From the NCBI RefSeq assembly GCF_023278565.1, contig NC_064675.1:2852001-2916000 (forward strand): 64,000 bases of DNA, in the 5' to 3' direction. Position numbers and translations under genes: made by a program. This document shows positions 36,363 to 47,173 of this stretch, piece after piece (within the stretch, counting starts at the first letter, position 1; each line of letters begins with the position of its first letter). The DNA comes from Colletotrichum lupini. Lineage: Eukaryota; Ascomycota; Sordariomycetes; Glomerellales; Glomerellaceae. A model generated the notes under the pieces. The model searched no databases. It had not been told where the DNA came from and saw only the letters and a list, made by a program, of their open reading frames with translations.

Positions 36363-36539
36363 TGTCACGTAACAGGGATAGTAATCGCACCTCACAAAGT
36401 GCCCGTCACGTGCTAAATCACGTGTCTATCTCAGATATCGTGTATATAGACCTTCTCTTTTTATCTATTTCCACTTTAATAATTAAGCCACTTTTACTAT
36501 ACTCCGTATACCTATTACTACGTACTATAACTCGTAATA
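36363..36539 (+). repeat. 5' LTR (177 bp) of the first copia element
   Basis: Starts TGTCACGTAACAGGG and ends CTCGTAATA. Compared with the 3' LTR nearly all differences are C/T or G/A. The outer part (first 100 bp or so) keeps CA dinucleotides while the inner part reads TA. Confidence 0.92.
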
Positions 36540-39500
36540 GTTATAAGCCTAGCTCTTAATTAAGACCCTATACTACGATAACGTACTTATTAATACGATT
36601 CCTACGATCTCTTTAAAATAACCGACTTACTCGTACCCACTTTAACCTAAACTAAACTAACTAGCTGCGATAGTTAAATTAAATAGTTTAACGTACTTTG
36701 CGCTATAAGTAAGGGCGTCGGGGTCTAGAAGTACGTCGACCTAGACGCTCTAAATTCCGACGCATTCCTCGACCCCTCTATAGCGCTCACTTCGCCCTTA
36801 GAATTCGGACGATTAGTTACGACCCGTAATAAAGAAGAACTACGAGCTTACTAGGCCCGTTATAAGGCGTTCGAGAACGACTAAAGAAACTAGGAAATCC
36901 TCCGCTAGTAGCTTCTAGATATAACTCCTAGTACGAACCTTTCGACTTCCTCGAGTACGAGCAACCTATAGAACTAAGCCGGGTTTCTTTTTACGAAGCT
37001 AGCTATGCTACCTACTTTACGTAAATAAATCTATTTTTATACCGTACCCGTAAAGAGGATCTATACGCTCGAGAGTATTTAGAAATAATAAGAGCTCGAT
37101 ACTAAATACGAGTAACTTATAGCTTACGAACGTAATACTATTAATACGTATATTAAAGTCCTTGCCTAGTAGTTAGTAAAATTAGTTAACGCTATACTAT
37201 ACGAATACGTATTTTAAAAAGCTACTAAGAACGGCGCTAAGTTTAGTATATAGCGAATCGTTAAATATTTAAAGTAGGAATTTACGCCCCCCGAACTAGT
37301 AATAAGGAATGCGGTTCGAGAGGAATACTAATAAGCCCTTAATAAAGCGAGGACCGGAATTAATCCCTAACGCTAGTATAAGGAGTAGTAGTCCGCTTAT
37401 TTCTAAGCTAAAACGTACGATATTTTAAAAATTAGTAAAAAGATCGCCGTACTTAACTTCCTAGTTACGGTTAAGTCCAGACTTAACCCTATATAGGGCT
37501 AACGCACATATAAGACCTTTAACAAATCAATAGCCTTTAGAACGCACACGAGGACCCTCGAGGAGATTACGTATATATTTAGCTTAGTAACCTAGGACGC
37601 ACATACTAAACGACCTTTAAGTTAAGGAGGGGCTTACTCTACTTTTACTAGACGCTCTAACTTAGTTAACGACGTAAATAATAAGGGTAACGTTATATAC
37701 CTTTATAATCGCGCATACCCATAGCGCCCTACGGCGTACCGAAAATTAGAATAGGTACTTATAAGCCAAAACGCTAATAAGTTACTAATGCGAATACTAA
37801 GGAGCTATATAAAGGAAGTCCTCGCCGCTATTAAATTAAATAAGTAGAAATCACTCTACGGTAAGCTTAAGAAAGCTAGTTAGCTAAGGAACGATAGAAC
37901 CCCTAAGAAACCTAGGTTTTTAAAAGGATCCTCTAACTAACCTATAGCGAGCTTATTAGCAGACTAGGACGAGGGCTACGTAGTCGCTATACTTATAAAG
38001 AGTTAGGACTTAGAGGTAAACGCAATCTTTAGTACCCCTATAAGTAGCGCTTACCCCCTTTCCTAGAGCACGGTAATAGATAGCTATAGAGCAATATATC
38101 TAGTTAACGACAAGAGCCTACTTAAACCCGAGAGTTACGTATTATTAAGTAATAAAAACTACGTTAAATTAGGAACTATTATACTACTTATTACCGCACG
38201 CGGCACTCGTATTATAAAAGGCGTCCTAGACGGACCTAAGGGAAAGGGAACCTACGATCTAAAGCTCTAGAACGTTACTTACGTTAAGGGATTCTATATT
38301 AACATAGTCTTAGAGACTCTACTAAATAGAAGCGCACTCTAGTACTACGGTCTGGATTATACTTTATAATAGGGAACGCTTTATAAGAGCACTATTAAAA
38401 AGTAGCTTATCTAAAAGAATAATCTAGTTTTCCTCGAATATAAGCTCCTCTAATCCTATCCTTCTTCCGCAAACCTTAAGCATATCTTATAGAGCCTAGC
38501 TAGTATTATACTACTAGTTAGCTATAGAAAATTCCGTCGCTTATATTAACGTACTTATAAGAGGTCTAATAGCGCGCTCCTCTAGTACCTTAGAATAGGT
38601 TATCTCGGACCTAATGCTCTTCGTCGATTACTATATAAGACTCGAGGTATACGTATTAAACCTCTATTATAAGTTAAGTATAAAGCATATATATTATCCG
38701 AAGCTAAGATAATAGTCTTAAGAGGACTACCCTCGAGAAGAGCCTTACGGCTATAGTACCGTATATACTAAGATCTCTTCTACTTCGAACTATCTCTTAG
38801 TAGATAATAATATATACTTATAGCTTCTAACGAATATAGTAGGCAGCTCAGGGGGTTCCCTTTAAAAATAAAAATAGAGGAGGAAGTGCTTTTCGTACTA
38901 CAGAGCCTCGAGGTAGCGATTCGTCGTTAAAAAGGGACTCTAATTTACTTTTTTAAAAATAATAATAAGACCGCTCTCCTAACTGCAAACGTTAGACGCG
39001 CATATAAGACGTAGTATAGCGAGCTAGGAATCGGAATAGAACTTCTACCTCTATATACGAAGGAACCCGTAAATAACGCTAAAAGAGTAAGTTAACTCGT
39101 AATCGCTAAAGCTCGTAAAATACGCCTTTTTGCGAACCTCTTTATAAATCTATAAAACGAAATAGTACTAGTAGCAATCTTTATTTATAATATTACCCTA
39201 CGGGAGGCTAATAAAGGAGATTCGCTTATTATAATAAAAATTAACTAGTAGAAGCGGTATTAACGCTAGTAGTAGACGGGTTACTAAGTACGGGATTCTA
39301 AACTAGTCACCCCGTATCTCGGTGGCCTCTACGTATATAGCTACCGAGCATACCCTTTTTATAGAGATCGTAAGAGGGGTATATGTTAAAAGGAGTTTAA
39401 AGTGCTTCCCCGCGGGTATATAAGATACTTAGTTAGATATATATTAGAAACGTATAACTTATATAAGGTCTGGGTGCCCGCGCTCGAGTAGGTATTTATT

Positions 39501-42376
39501 ACGAGGAATATTAAGTTTAATAAAAAAGTCTTTTATAATCCCGCATATAAGGAATAAGCTATCGTGGGCGAGTAAGCAAATCTAGTAATCTAAGAAATAT
39601 AAGAACTCTTTAATACTAACGATAAGTTAATTCGAGTACTCGGGGAAGTAGATCTGGACTTCGGAAATACTAGTACTTAAAATAACTCTATAATCGAGGA
39701 TAGTATTATTATTAGATTTTTAACTATTTAGGACGCTAAGTAACCGATAGACGTATTCTAGGGTGCGGTAAATAAGGCTAAAGAGGCTAATATAGTCTTA
39801 TTATTATTATTAACCCCTAAGATAACCCCCTTGCGCGAGCTTAGGGGTAGAGGTAAAGAAGGGGATATAATAACTAGGTTATAGACGGCTCTGCGCAGTT
39901 TATAGTCCTCCTTACGAGCGCTTATATATATTATAGAGGTTCTTAAGCTTTTAATTCCTAACGGCTCTTAATAAAACGCTAGAGTACGTAGTAGACGAGG
40001 TACCGATTGCGAAGAAGTAATTCTTAATACTAAAGTCGACGTTAGTAAGGAACCCTTATAATAAACCTCTACTATTATATAAGAACAGAGCTTATAAGAA
40101 CTACTTTATTAAGTACTAAGTAAAGCTCCGTTAGGTCCTAGACGTTTAAACCGGGCCCGCAGACCTTTATAACGCTTCGATAGTAGTATCTTCGCGACGC
40201 TCTTATATTCGAATATAGGAGATAGCGATTACTATAACCGTCTCTAGGACTGCTTTTTCTCTATTTTTATACTTAATTAGCAAAAAGCTATAGAGGAAAG
40301 TAGTATAGGATATATAATACTCTATTAAGTAGTAAAAGGAGCAGTTTATAGGACCTACCTAGAGCGCTCCGGAGGAGTTTAGAAACTACGACTTACTAAA
40401 GTTAACTTCTAGAGCTTACTAAAGAAGTTTAGTAATATTAAATATCTCCTACCGTAACTATAGAAGTTACTTAGGGATGCTATAGACGCAGAAATAAAAA
40501 AGCTAAGGGATATTAGTATATAAGAAGAGGTCGACCGTGATCCTAAATAAGGGATCCTACTTCTATTAAAGTAGGTATATACTTATAAGCACGACGTTAA
40601 TAACGAGGTTAGCGAGGTAAAAGCACGTATATATATAAGGGGGGATATATAACTACTTAACCCCTTATAAAATACGTACGCTTCGACGCTCGCCGCAAAG
40701 GCTTTTAGGCTTATAATAGTAATAGCTACCTAATTCGACCTTAAGGTAGACTAGTATAATACCATTAACGCATTCCTTAACGCGCCTCTTAAGAGCGAGA
40801 AGCTAGTAATTATTAAACTCCTAGAGGGATATAAGGTTACTAGCAAAGTAAGCAAACTCTAACGCGCTCTATATAGCCTCCGAGACTCGCTAATTCTCTA
40901 GTTCTAAACTTTTACTTCTATACTCCGTAGTATAAATATAATATATAGCTACGAGGAGATCTATATCTACTAAACCGCAGATAGGAAGGTAATACTAGTG
41001 TTCTACGTCGATAACTTTATTATTCTATACTATCGAGACGACTAAAAGGCGGCTTAGGGGATCGTCGACGGTATAAAAGAATATATTAACCTTAAGGAGA
41101 ATGGACCGATTAATTACTTCCTTAGAGTGCGGATTTTATAAGACCGTACTACTCATAAGGTTTACCTTATTTACGACGTATATATCGAGCGAGTTACTAA
41201 GCGCTTCGACCTTATAGATTTACTATATCTAGCTACCCCTCTTCCTTAAAAAGAGTTTAAACTAAACGAGGGGCAGGTAATAAAGGAGGAAATAAAGAGC
41301 TACTAAGAGAAGGTCGGGAGTGTGCTTTATATAGCTATTATAATTAGACTAAACGTCGCCTTTACTTACTCGCAATTATTACGGTTCCTAACTAACCTAA
41401 GCATAACCTATATTAAAGTAATTAACTACTATATCCGATATCTCTATATAACGAGATATTTTGCGCTCTACTACGGCAGTATACTAAGTACGTAATTATT
41501 ACTTCTAGCTAGAGATACTAGCTTCGTAAATAACGAGGTAACACGACGATTATCTTAGGGATATATAATATTCCTTTTTAGCGGCCTAATTTAATAAAAA
41601 TTAGCACGCTAAGTAACGGTTACGACGTTAACTACCGAAGCTAAGCTTCTTTACTTTAAGGAAACCGCAAAAGAGACCATAGCTCTAAAGCGCCTTTTTA
41701 AGGACATTGCCCTTAACCTAGGAGAAGTATAGTTAGTTAACTACGATAATTAGTAAACAATTCGACTCGTCGTAGGGGAAAGAGAAAGAATAGCTACTCG
41801 ACTTTATTATATCGATATATAGAATATATAGCTAAGATAAGAGCACGCTAGAGGTAGCTTCGAGGTTACTTATATATTAATAGAAGATATATTAGTAAAT
41901 AGACTTACTAAAAACCTTTTACGAGCTAAGTTCGAACATTTTCGCACACTTCTTAACCTCTACGATGCGCGAGAAGCTATTATAAATAGCTAAAATAGTT
42001 AAAAATAATTAATTTGGGCCACGCCTAGAAAAACTCAATGCCCGAAGGTAGACGATAAACGGAACCTAGAGTGCGGCCCGGAGGCCTAAAATAAATAAAA
42101 TAACCTTACCCCGCAGGGTATATATATATAAAAATAAGACCCGGGCTTACGCTTATTATTTAAACTCCTAGTTTACGAAGTACGCGATCGCTAGGAGTAT
42201 AGCGTTACTAAAGAGGAGGGTTAGTACGTATATTAAAAAACGCGTCTTACGTACCTCGAAGTTTATAAAACTAGGAGTAGCGGGGGTAGCGGGGGGCGCG
42301 GGAGCTAGAATAACCGTTAGGTTAACGACCTAGGGTATAGAAGCGGGCGGCGCAATAGGAGGTTAGTTATAAATAA

Positions 42377-43213
42377 CTACGATAGGCGCAAAAGAGGACT
42401 AAGGGCGCGCGTTAAGGAAGTCTTTTATATAAAAGCTAATATAGTTCTTATATATCCTCTAGTTATTATATATCTAGTAGACGATACTACGGAGCTTAGT
42501 AATATCTTACTAAAACTATAGTTAGAAGTGCGCTTCTTAATAATAAAAAAGGATAATATACTTATAAAAGAGGGAGCGCTACTTATAATAGCCTCGGTAA
42601 GGGCCTAGGCTATTGGCTATAAGACGACTAGTATATTAATATACCCTTTAGCCGAACGGCCGTTAAAGTAGCGCGCATACCGGCTACTACTTTTTATAAA
42701 ATAACGATTACTATCCTTAGTATTAGTATACCGGAGGGCTACCTTAAGATAGGGTAGGTACTAGATCTCCCGTTCCTCGGGAGCCTCTCCCTTAAGCTTC
42801 TTAGGGACTAAGTATACGTTAAATAGGCCTAGAATAGTAAAAAAAACTATATTTATCGCGGGGGGTGCCTTAGCCTCTCGGCGTTCTCTTTTACTTCTTA
42901 CTACCCTTTTAAAAAGAGCTAGCCTTGCGTTTTTTAAACCTTAGAATAATATTAAATATAAACTCCTAAAATAATAAGTATACGATATACCCTTCTTAAA
43001 GGGCTTATTATCCGAACTAGTCTTATCCTTATTCTTAGACTCCGAGGGGGGGATAGGTAAAAGCCCGTTAGAGCTCTTATTACTACTATTTACCTTATTA
43101 TCGCCCTTATTATAGCCGCTAAGGAGAGCCTCGAACTTAATAGAGTCCTCGGCGTCTTAACTAGTAACCTCGATATCCTCTTAGCTAGGGAGGGAGAGCT
43201 TAGTAGCCGGGCC
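42377..43213 (-). pseudogene. Antisense accessory reading frame inside the first copia element
   Basis: Read from 43213 down to 42377 one frame gives about 278 codons with seven internal stops, all TAA or TAG and none TGA. These are the stops RIP creates from Gln or Trp codons. Between them the text is protein-like: EDIEVTS, DAEDSIKFEALLSGYNKGDN, SESKNKDKTSSDNKPFKK, VVRSKRERREAKAPPAIN, VYLVPKKLKGEAPEERE, ALTEAIISSAPSFISILSF, KKRTSNYSFSKILLSSVVSS. It has a charged, low-complexity first half and a second half with more order, and no domain that I recognise. It lies wholly between the RNase H end and the 3' LTR, opposite to gag-pol. It might be an accessory gene of the element or a captured host fragment. 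Confidence 0.4.
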
Positions 43214-43765
43214 CTAATAAGCGGGTAAGAGGTCGCGGGGGGGGGGTAACGACCCGGAGGGGCTCGTTAGTATTATTACCTATTTAAACTCTTAATAAAC
43301 CGCATAATGCGTATATAAAAAGTATTATAAAAATTGCGCGAAATTTATTATTACTTCCGGATATATTAGATATTTATATTTAAAATAAAATTAGTAAACG
43401 ATTCGACGGCGCAGGCGCGCGCGCGTAGTAAACGGGGGTACTTATAATAACTATAAGAGGTTAAAAAGAAAAAAAAAAATAATAGCTAGGTAACGCTACG
43501 AGAATTTAAATATACGCAAAGCGGCTAGGTAGCCTCGCCCTTAGTAATTTATATACCGGAAGTAGTAGAATACGCGCTATTCCGGGTTAGGATTCTATTT
43601 ACTTTAGACAAAGGGATATATTTATAATAAACGCGGTTCAAAAGACGCGTATCCCTTGCGCTTAATTTTCCTTTATTTATATTTAACTAAATTAGGCCTT
43701 TATAAGGGTATTTAGAGATTCTATTTTAGGTATAATAGCTCTCTAGCGGTAGTAATTGGGGGGTG

Positions 43766-43942
43766 TGTTACGTAATAGGGATAGTAATCGTACTTTATAA
43801 AGTGCTCGTTACGTGCTGAATTACGTGTCTATCTTAGATATCGTGTATATAGACCTTCTCCTTTTGTCTATTTCTACTTTGATAGTTAAGCTACTTTTAT
43901 TACACTCCGTATGCCCATTGCTGCGTGCCATAACTCGTGATA
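43766..43942 (+). repeat. 3' LTR (177 bp) of the first copia element
   Basis: Starts TGTTACGTAATAGGG and ends CTCGTGATA (CA end mutated to TA), followed by GATAC. Here the inner (left) part is mutated and the outer (right) part, for example CCCATTGCTGCGTGCCATAA, is preserved. Confidence 0.92.
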
Positions 43943-43947
43943 GATAC

Positions 43948-45712
43948 CTAGCCACTCTACTCGGGATGATATAGAAGGGCGAAATCATGGGGGAAGTTGC
44001 CTTGGAGAAGGTGGAGAGAGAAAAAAAAATAGAGTGGAATATTTGGATATAAGGACCTGTGTTGATTTACGGGAGTAGGCATCTATCAAGGCGGCAGGTA
44101 ACTTTGCATGGCTCGTTGACATCAAAGCAGAGCAAAACCTATACCGAGTGCGACATGAGCTGGAGGGTGGGGTGTCACCATGACCCCGAAGAACACGACT
44201 TCTTCTGGTTCGCAAACCACGCGGCTCCTTGGTAAGGCAACCAAGGGAAGGGGGTAGATGGCTCAGAGGGGGGGTGTCTTAGGGAAGAGGGTGGTGTGGG
44301 GTGTGTGGTGTGGACCGCCTTGGGTTGAGTCCAGGCGTCGCTCACGAAAGCTGTAACTACATGACAGAGGGGAAAGAGGAACGAGTGCAGAAAGATGCGG
44401 CTCAGAAGAGGAGGAGCAGGGTGGCAAAGATCTCCTGCATAATGCAGATTCTTTTGAGCCTGTTGTTGACCTCTCGGACTGTTTACGGGCGGAAAAAACG
44501 ATTGACGACTCGAATAGTTAGAACGAGTTGTGGACCTGGCGAGAAATTAACAATATAGTCATTCTATTGCTCTCACGGCAAGTCAGGTCAAATGTGCAAA
44601 GAAGCATGCGTTACATTTCTGCATCGATCTCGTGCACTTACGCCTTGAACGGTAGATTCCAAGGTAATGATGGTTCCAAAAGTGATCTTCCAGGCCGATT
44701 CCTATTGCCATGCTCCAATGTTGTCAACGGAGTATCACTCCTGAATCCATCCATTCTGGACCAAAGCAAAGTAATCAAGTGAACGCTGTGCAGTGTACAA
44801 GGTAAAACCCCTTCTCGCCATGATTTCACAATGAATCATATCGTGTCCATGATCGGAACAACATAGTGTGAAGGGGTTTAAATATTACCGTAAGAGCACA
44901 CTGGCATCGTGATAACCATCATGCATGTGGGAGATAGAAGAGGGTTTGGGTCGTTGACTGATGATAGAGGTAAACCAAACTTCAGCGATGGCTTGCACTT
45001 CGAAGTTCTGCGATAACTTTGCCCGGCCGAACGTTCAATGCAATTCTAACAACTCCTTGCAACGGCCGCAGTTCGTCAGGCTAGATACCTCTTCAATTGA
45101 AGGTGGGGTTAAGGAAGGTTGACTTACCTTAGGTCAGCCGGGAGGTCATCATGGCAGGGAGCTGGCTCGAATCATCGTCCAAGGTGCCGGCTTCTTGGTT
45201 CGATGAGCCGTTTGTGACTTGGACTGGGAAGAATGAAATAGACGGGAACTTGGGGTGGGCGAAGAGGAAGTCCCCCAGGATGCCACAAGCGACTGGTTCG
45301 CGAACCAGCCTGAGGCTCTCGCAGGCCTTCTCAGGCAACCGTACTAATGCATGTGCCTTAGGTGGCGAGTGGTTCGCCCTTGGAACTGACCTCTGTGACT
45401 CTGTCCATATTTAGGTAGCCAGCGTCCTCGTCAAAAGTTCAATGGTAACAATTGTACAGCTCCAGACCGAATTTGGGCACGTGTCTCCAGCTACCCCTTA
45501 TACAGCTTGATTCTCTTGCGGCGTACAGCTCTCATCAACGGAACGTCGCCTCTGCATTTTCTCGATATCCTCCGAATATACATATCTCTTCACGACCTCG
45601 ACCGCTTGTTGCTAACACAACTCTTCTCAACGAAACGAATGCTAAACACTCCTTATAGCTCGACTGACCCAGCGTGTGACAGAGAATCCGAAACGGAATC
45701 TTTAGAGTCGCA
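43948..45712. other. Intergenic, right flank of the first retrotransposon
   Basis: GC-normal DNA begins immediately after the target duplication. Small frames at 44301-44558 and 45151-45414 have no domain. 45420-45712 is the probable promoter and leader of the zinc-finger gene. No gene supported. Confidence 0.5.
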
Positions 45713-46439
45713 ATGGCCACGTTGGAAGCAATGCCGTTGATGGCAACTTTTGCCCATGAGTTCTTCCCGTGCGTGACACTTGGCTGCACTTCAAAGCCCT
45801 TTCCAACAAAAGCCAACCTTAAGCGGCATATGAGAGCTGTGCACGGTCCACTAGTCAAAATGCGTTGCGGAAAGCTTCTACGAGGTCATTCTTGCAACAT
45901 CAGACGCCATCAGCAAAGGTGCCACGCGTGTCTCCGAAAGCCTGTCGGTACTGAAAAAGTTCCAAGCATGACTAAGCCCCGTCGGTCAGAGCGTCTTAGT
46001 CAGCATGTACAACAAGTTATCATAGCACGCGCAGTCGACGGGACCCCAGCCCAGAACGAGCTATCGGGCTGTGTCACCCCTAACGAAGTCTACCTACATG
46101 CCCCTAAGAATGAGACGCGAGACACTTCGTACGATGTTGGCGTCAACGCACCGCTCCATGACCCGGTTTTGGACACGATTTACGCCTACCCATACGGATT
46201 GTGAGTTCCCCTCCGAGATCATAATGATAATCTTGTTCTGACGATTTGATAGTCCTGGCGGTGATTTCACATGGACTGGTCCCATTAGTACATGGGACGA
46301 AGTAACAAACGTACGAATACGGATATGTCCCCTTCCACTGGTAACTGTTGTGGAGAACAAAACGCTCATCGTTGATGTCGTGCAGACAACCCCACAGGAT
46401 CCCGGCGCAAGAAGTATCCACTCAGATCCGTCATCTTAG
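45713..46439 (+). CDS. Small two-finger C2H2-type protein (paralogue A)
   Basis: Two exons, 45713-46200 and 46253-46439, 224 residues. The 52 bp intron (donor GTGAGT, branch CTGAC, acceptor GATAG) is phase 2 and removes a stop that falls right at the donor. Finger 1 is C20-x4-C25-x13-H39-x4-H44 (CVTLGCTSKPFPTKANLKRH). A second, degenerate finger-like unit follows: MRCGKLLRGHSCNIRRHQQRCHAC. The rest is polar, with GGDFTWTGPISTWDE after the splice junction. It pairs with the protein at 50998-51594: same finger order and spacing (KRHMRAVH / KRHTKTVH, VKMRCG / VKMPCG, IRRHQQRC / VKRHQTQC) and a related GTWTG motif near the end. Likely nuclear and nucleic-acid-binding; target unknown. The second exon is my model and adds 61 residues to the unspliced frame. 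Confidence 0.68.
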
Positions 46440-46624
46440 TTGCCTTGTCACGCTTGTCCACCAGAGCAATCAGCCCTCGGCACAGAAACGACACGTACGG
46501 GAAGTTTTGACCACTGGTTAGAGGGTCTTTGGGCTAGATTGAAAGATTGGCTCCATTGGGAATGGTCGGTGGTCGCCTGAACCCAAACAACGTGGAGGGT
46601 GTGTGTGATGAGTCAGCGTCGTAA

Positions 46625-47173
46625 GGCGACCAACGTTTGGATACATATGTGTCGCAGCTGCCCCTCGGATTCAACGACAAGGCGTTCTTTGTACATTACG
46701 ATACCTCGAAATTATTGTTCAACCTTCCTGCGATCAGAAAGAAGTCCTGTTTTTTTTTTGGTGATGTCGGAGCTTGTTTGATCAAGACAGCGGTCCTGCG
46801 GCAATGTCTGGAGTAAGTATGCAGTCACAATATTCCAGCTGGATGTGGGGCTATTTGGCTAACACTTATTGATGCGACAGTTTCCGCCGTACGATCTCAG
46901 CGACCGAGATGTCGAATTTCGAGACAAAAGCTATAGAGCGTGATTCCTACCTCGATTCTATACTCGAGAAACCCAGCAGAGGGTGGGATCTGGTGCAAGT
47001 TGATTAGGGGAGATGATGATTTGCACGGGCTGAATATTACTGAAGGCCAAGGTCGCCGTAATGGAATCATGGCGGTAATGCTACCGAAACGCCAGGTCTT
47101 TTCTCTCAGACCGAAATCAGAAGCACTCGACTGTCTGAAAAGGTCACTTGGCACTCAAAAAGGACAGTCTTGA
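46625..47173 (+). pseudogene. Partial gene remnant with one clear intron
   Basis: An open frame without ATG runs from 46625 (GDQRLDTYVSQLPLGFNDKA, FFVHYDTSKLLFNLPAIRKK, GDVGACLIKTAVLRQCL) to a textbook intron at 46813-46880 (donor GTAAGT, branch GGCTAACA, acceptor GCGACAG). After it the frame continues in phase (FRRTISATEMSNFETKAIER ... PSRGWDLVQ) to a stop at 47005. The next frame then carries on with LIRGDDDLHGLNITEGQGRR and SEALDCLKRSLGT to 47173. The pattern suggests a once-spliced gene with a one-base shift near 46998 and a missing 5' exon. Family not recognised. Confidence 0.35.

Larger units (their letters stand above)
36363..43942 (+). mobile_element. Ty1/copia-type LTR retrotransposon, heavily RIP-mutated
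   Basis: A 7580 bp element with 177 bp LTRs and 5 bp target duplication. The interior is TA-rich with TAA/TAG in every frame, so it is dead. Order is recognisable on the + strand. Integrase lies at about 38560-39250 (IGYLGPNALRRLLYKTRG where the zinc His reads Tyr; NEYSRQLRGFPLK). Reverse transcriptase lies at about 40700-41150 (INAFLNAPLK, KVSKL*RALYSLRDS, VFYVDNFIILY in place of YVDD, INYFLRVRI). RNase H lies at about 41540-41990 (TTLTTEAKLLYF ... VNRLTKNLLRAKFEHF). Integrase before reverse transcriptase defines copia. About 1.77 kb (42000-43765) follows pol, which is unusually long, and contains an antisense frame. A G-run (43758-43763) next to the right LTR may be the polypurine tract. 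Confidence 0.92.
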
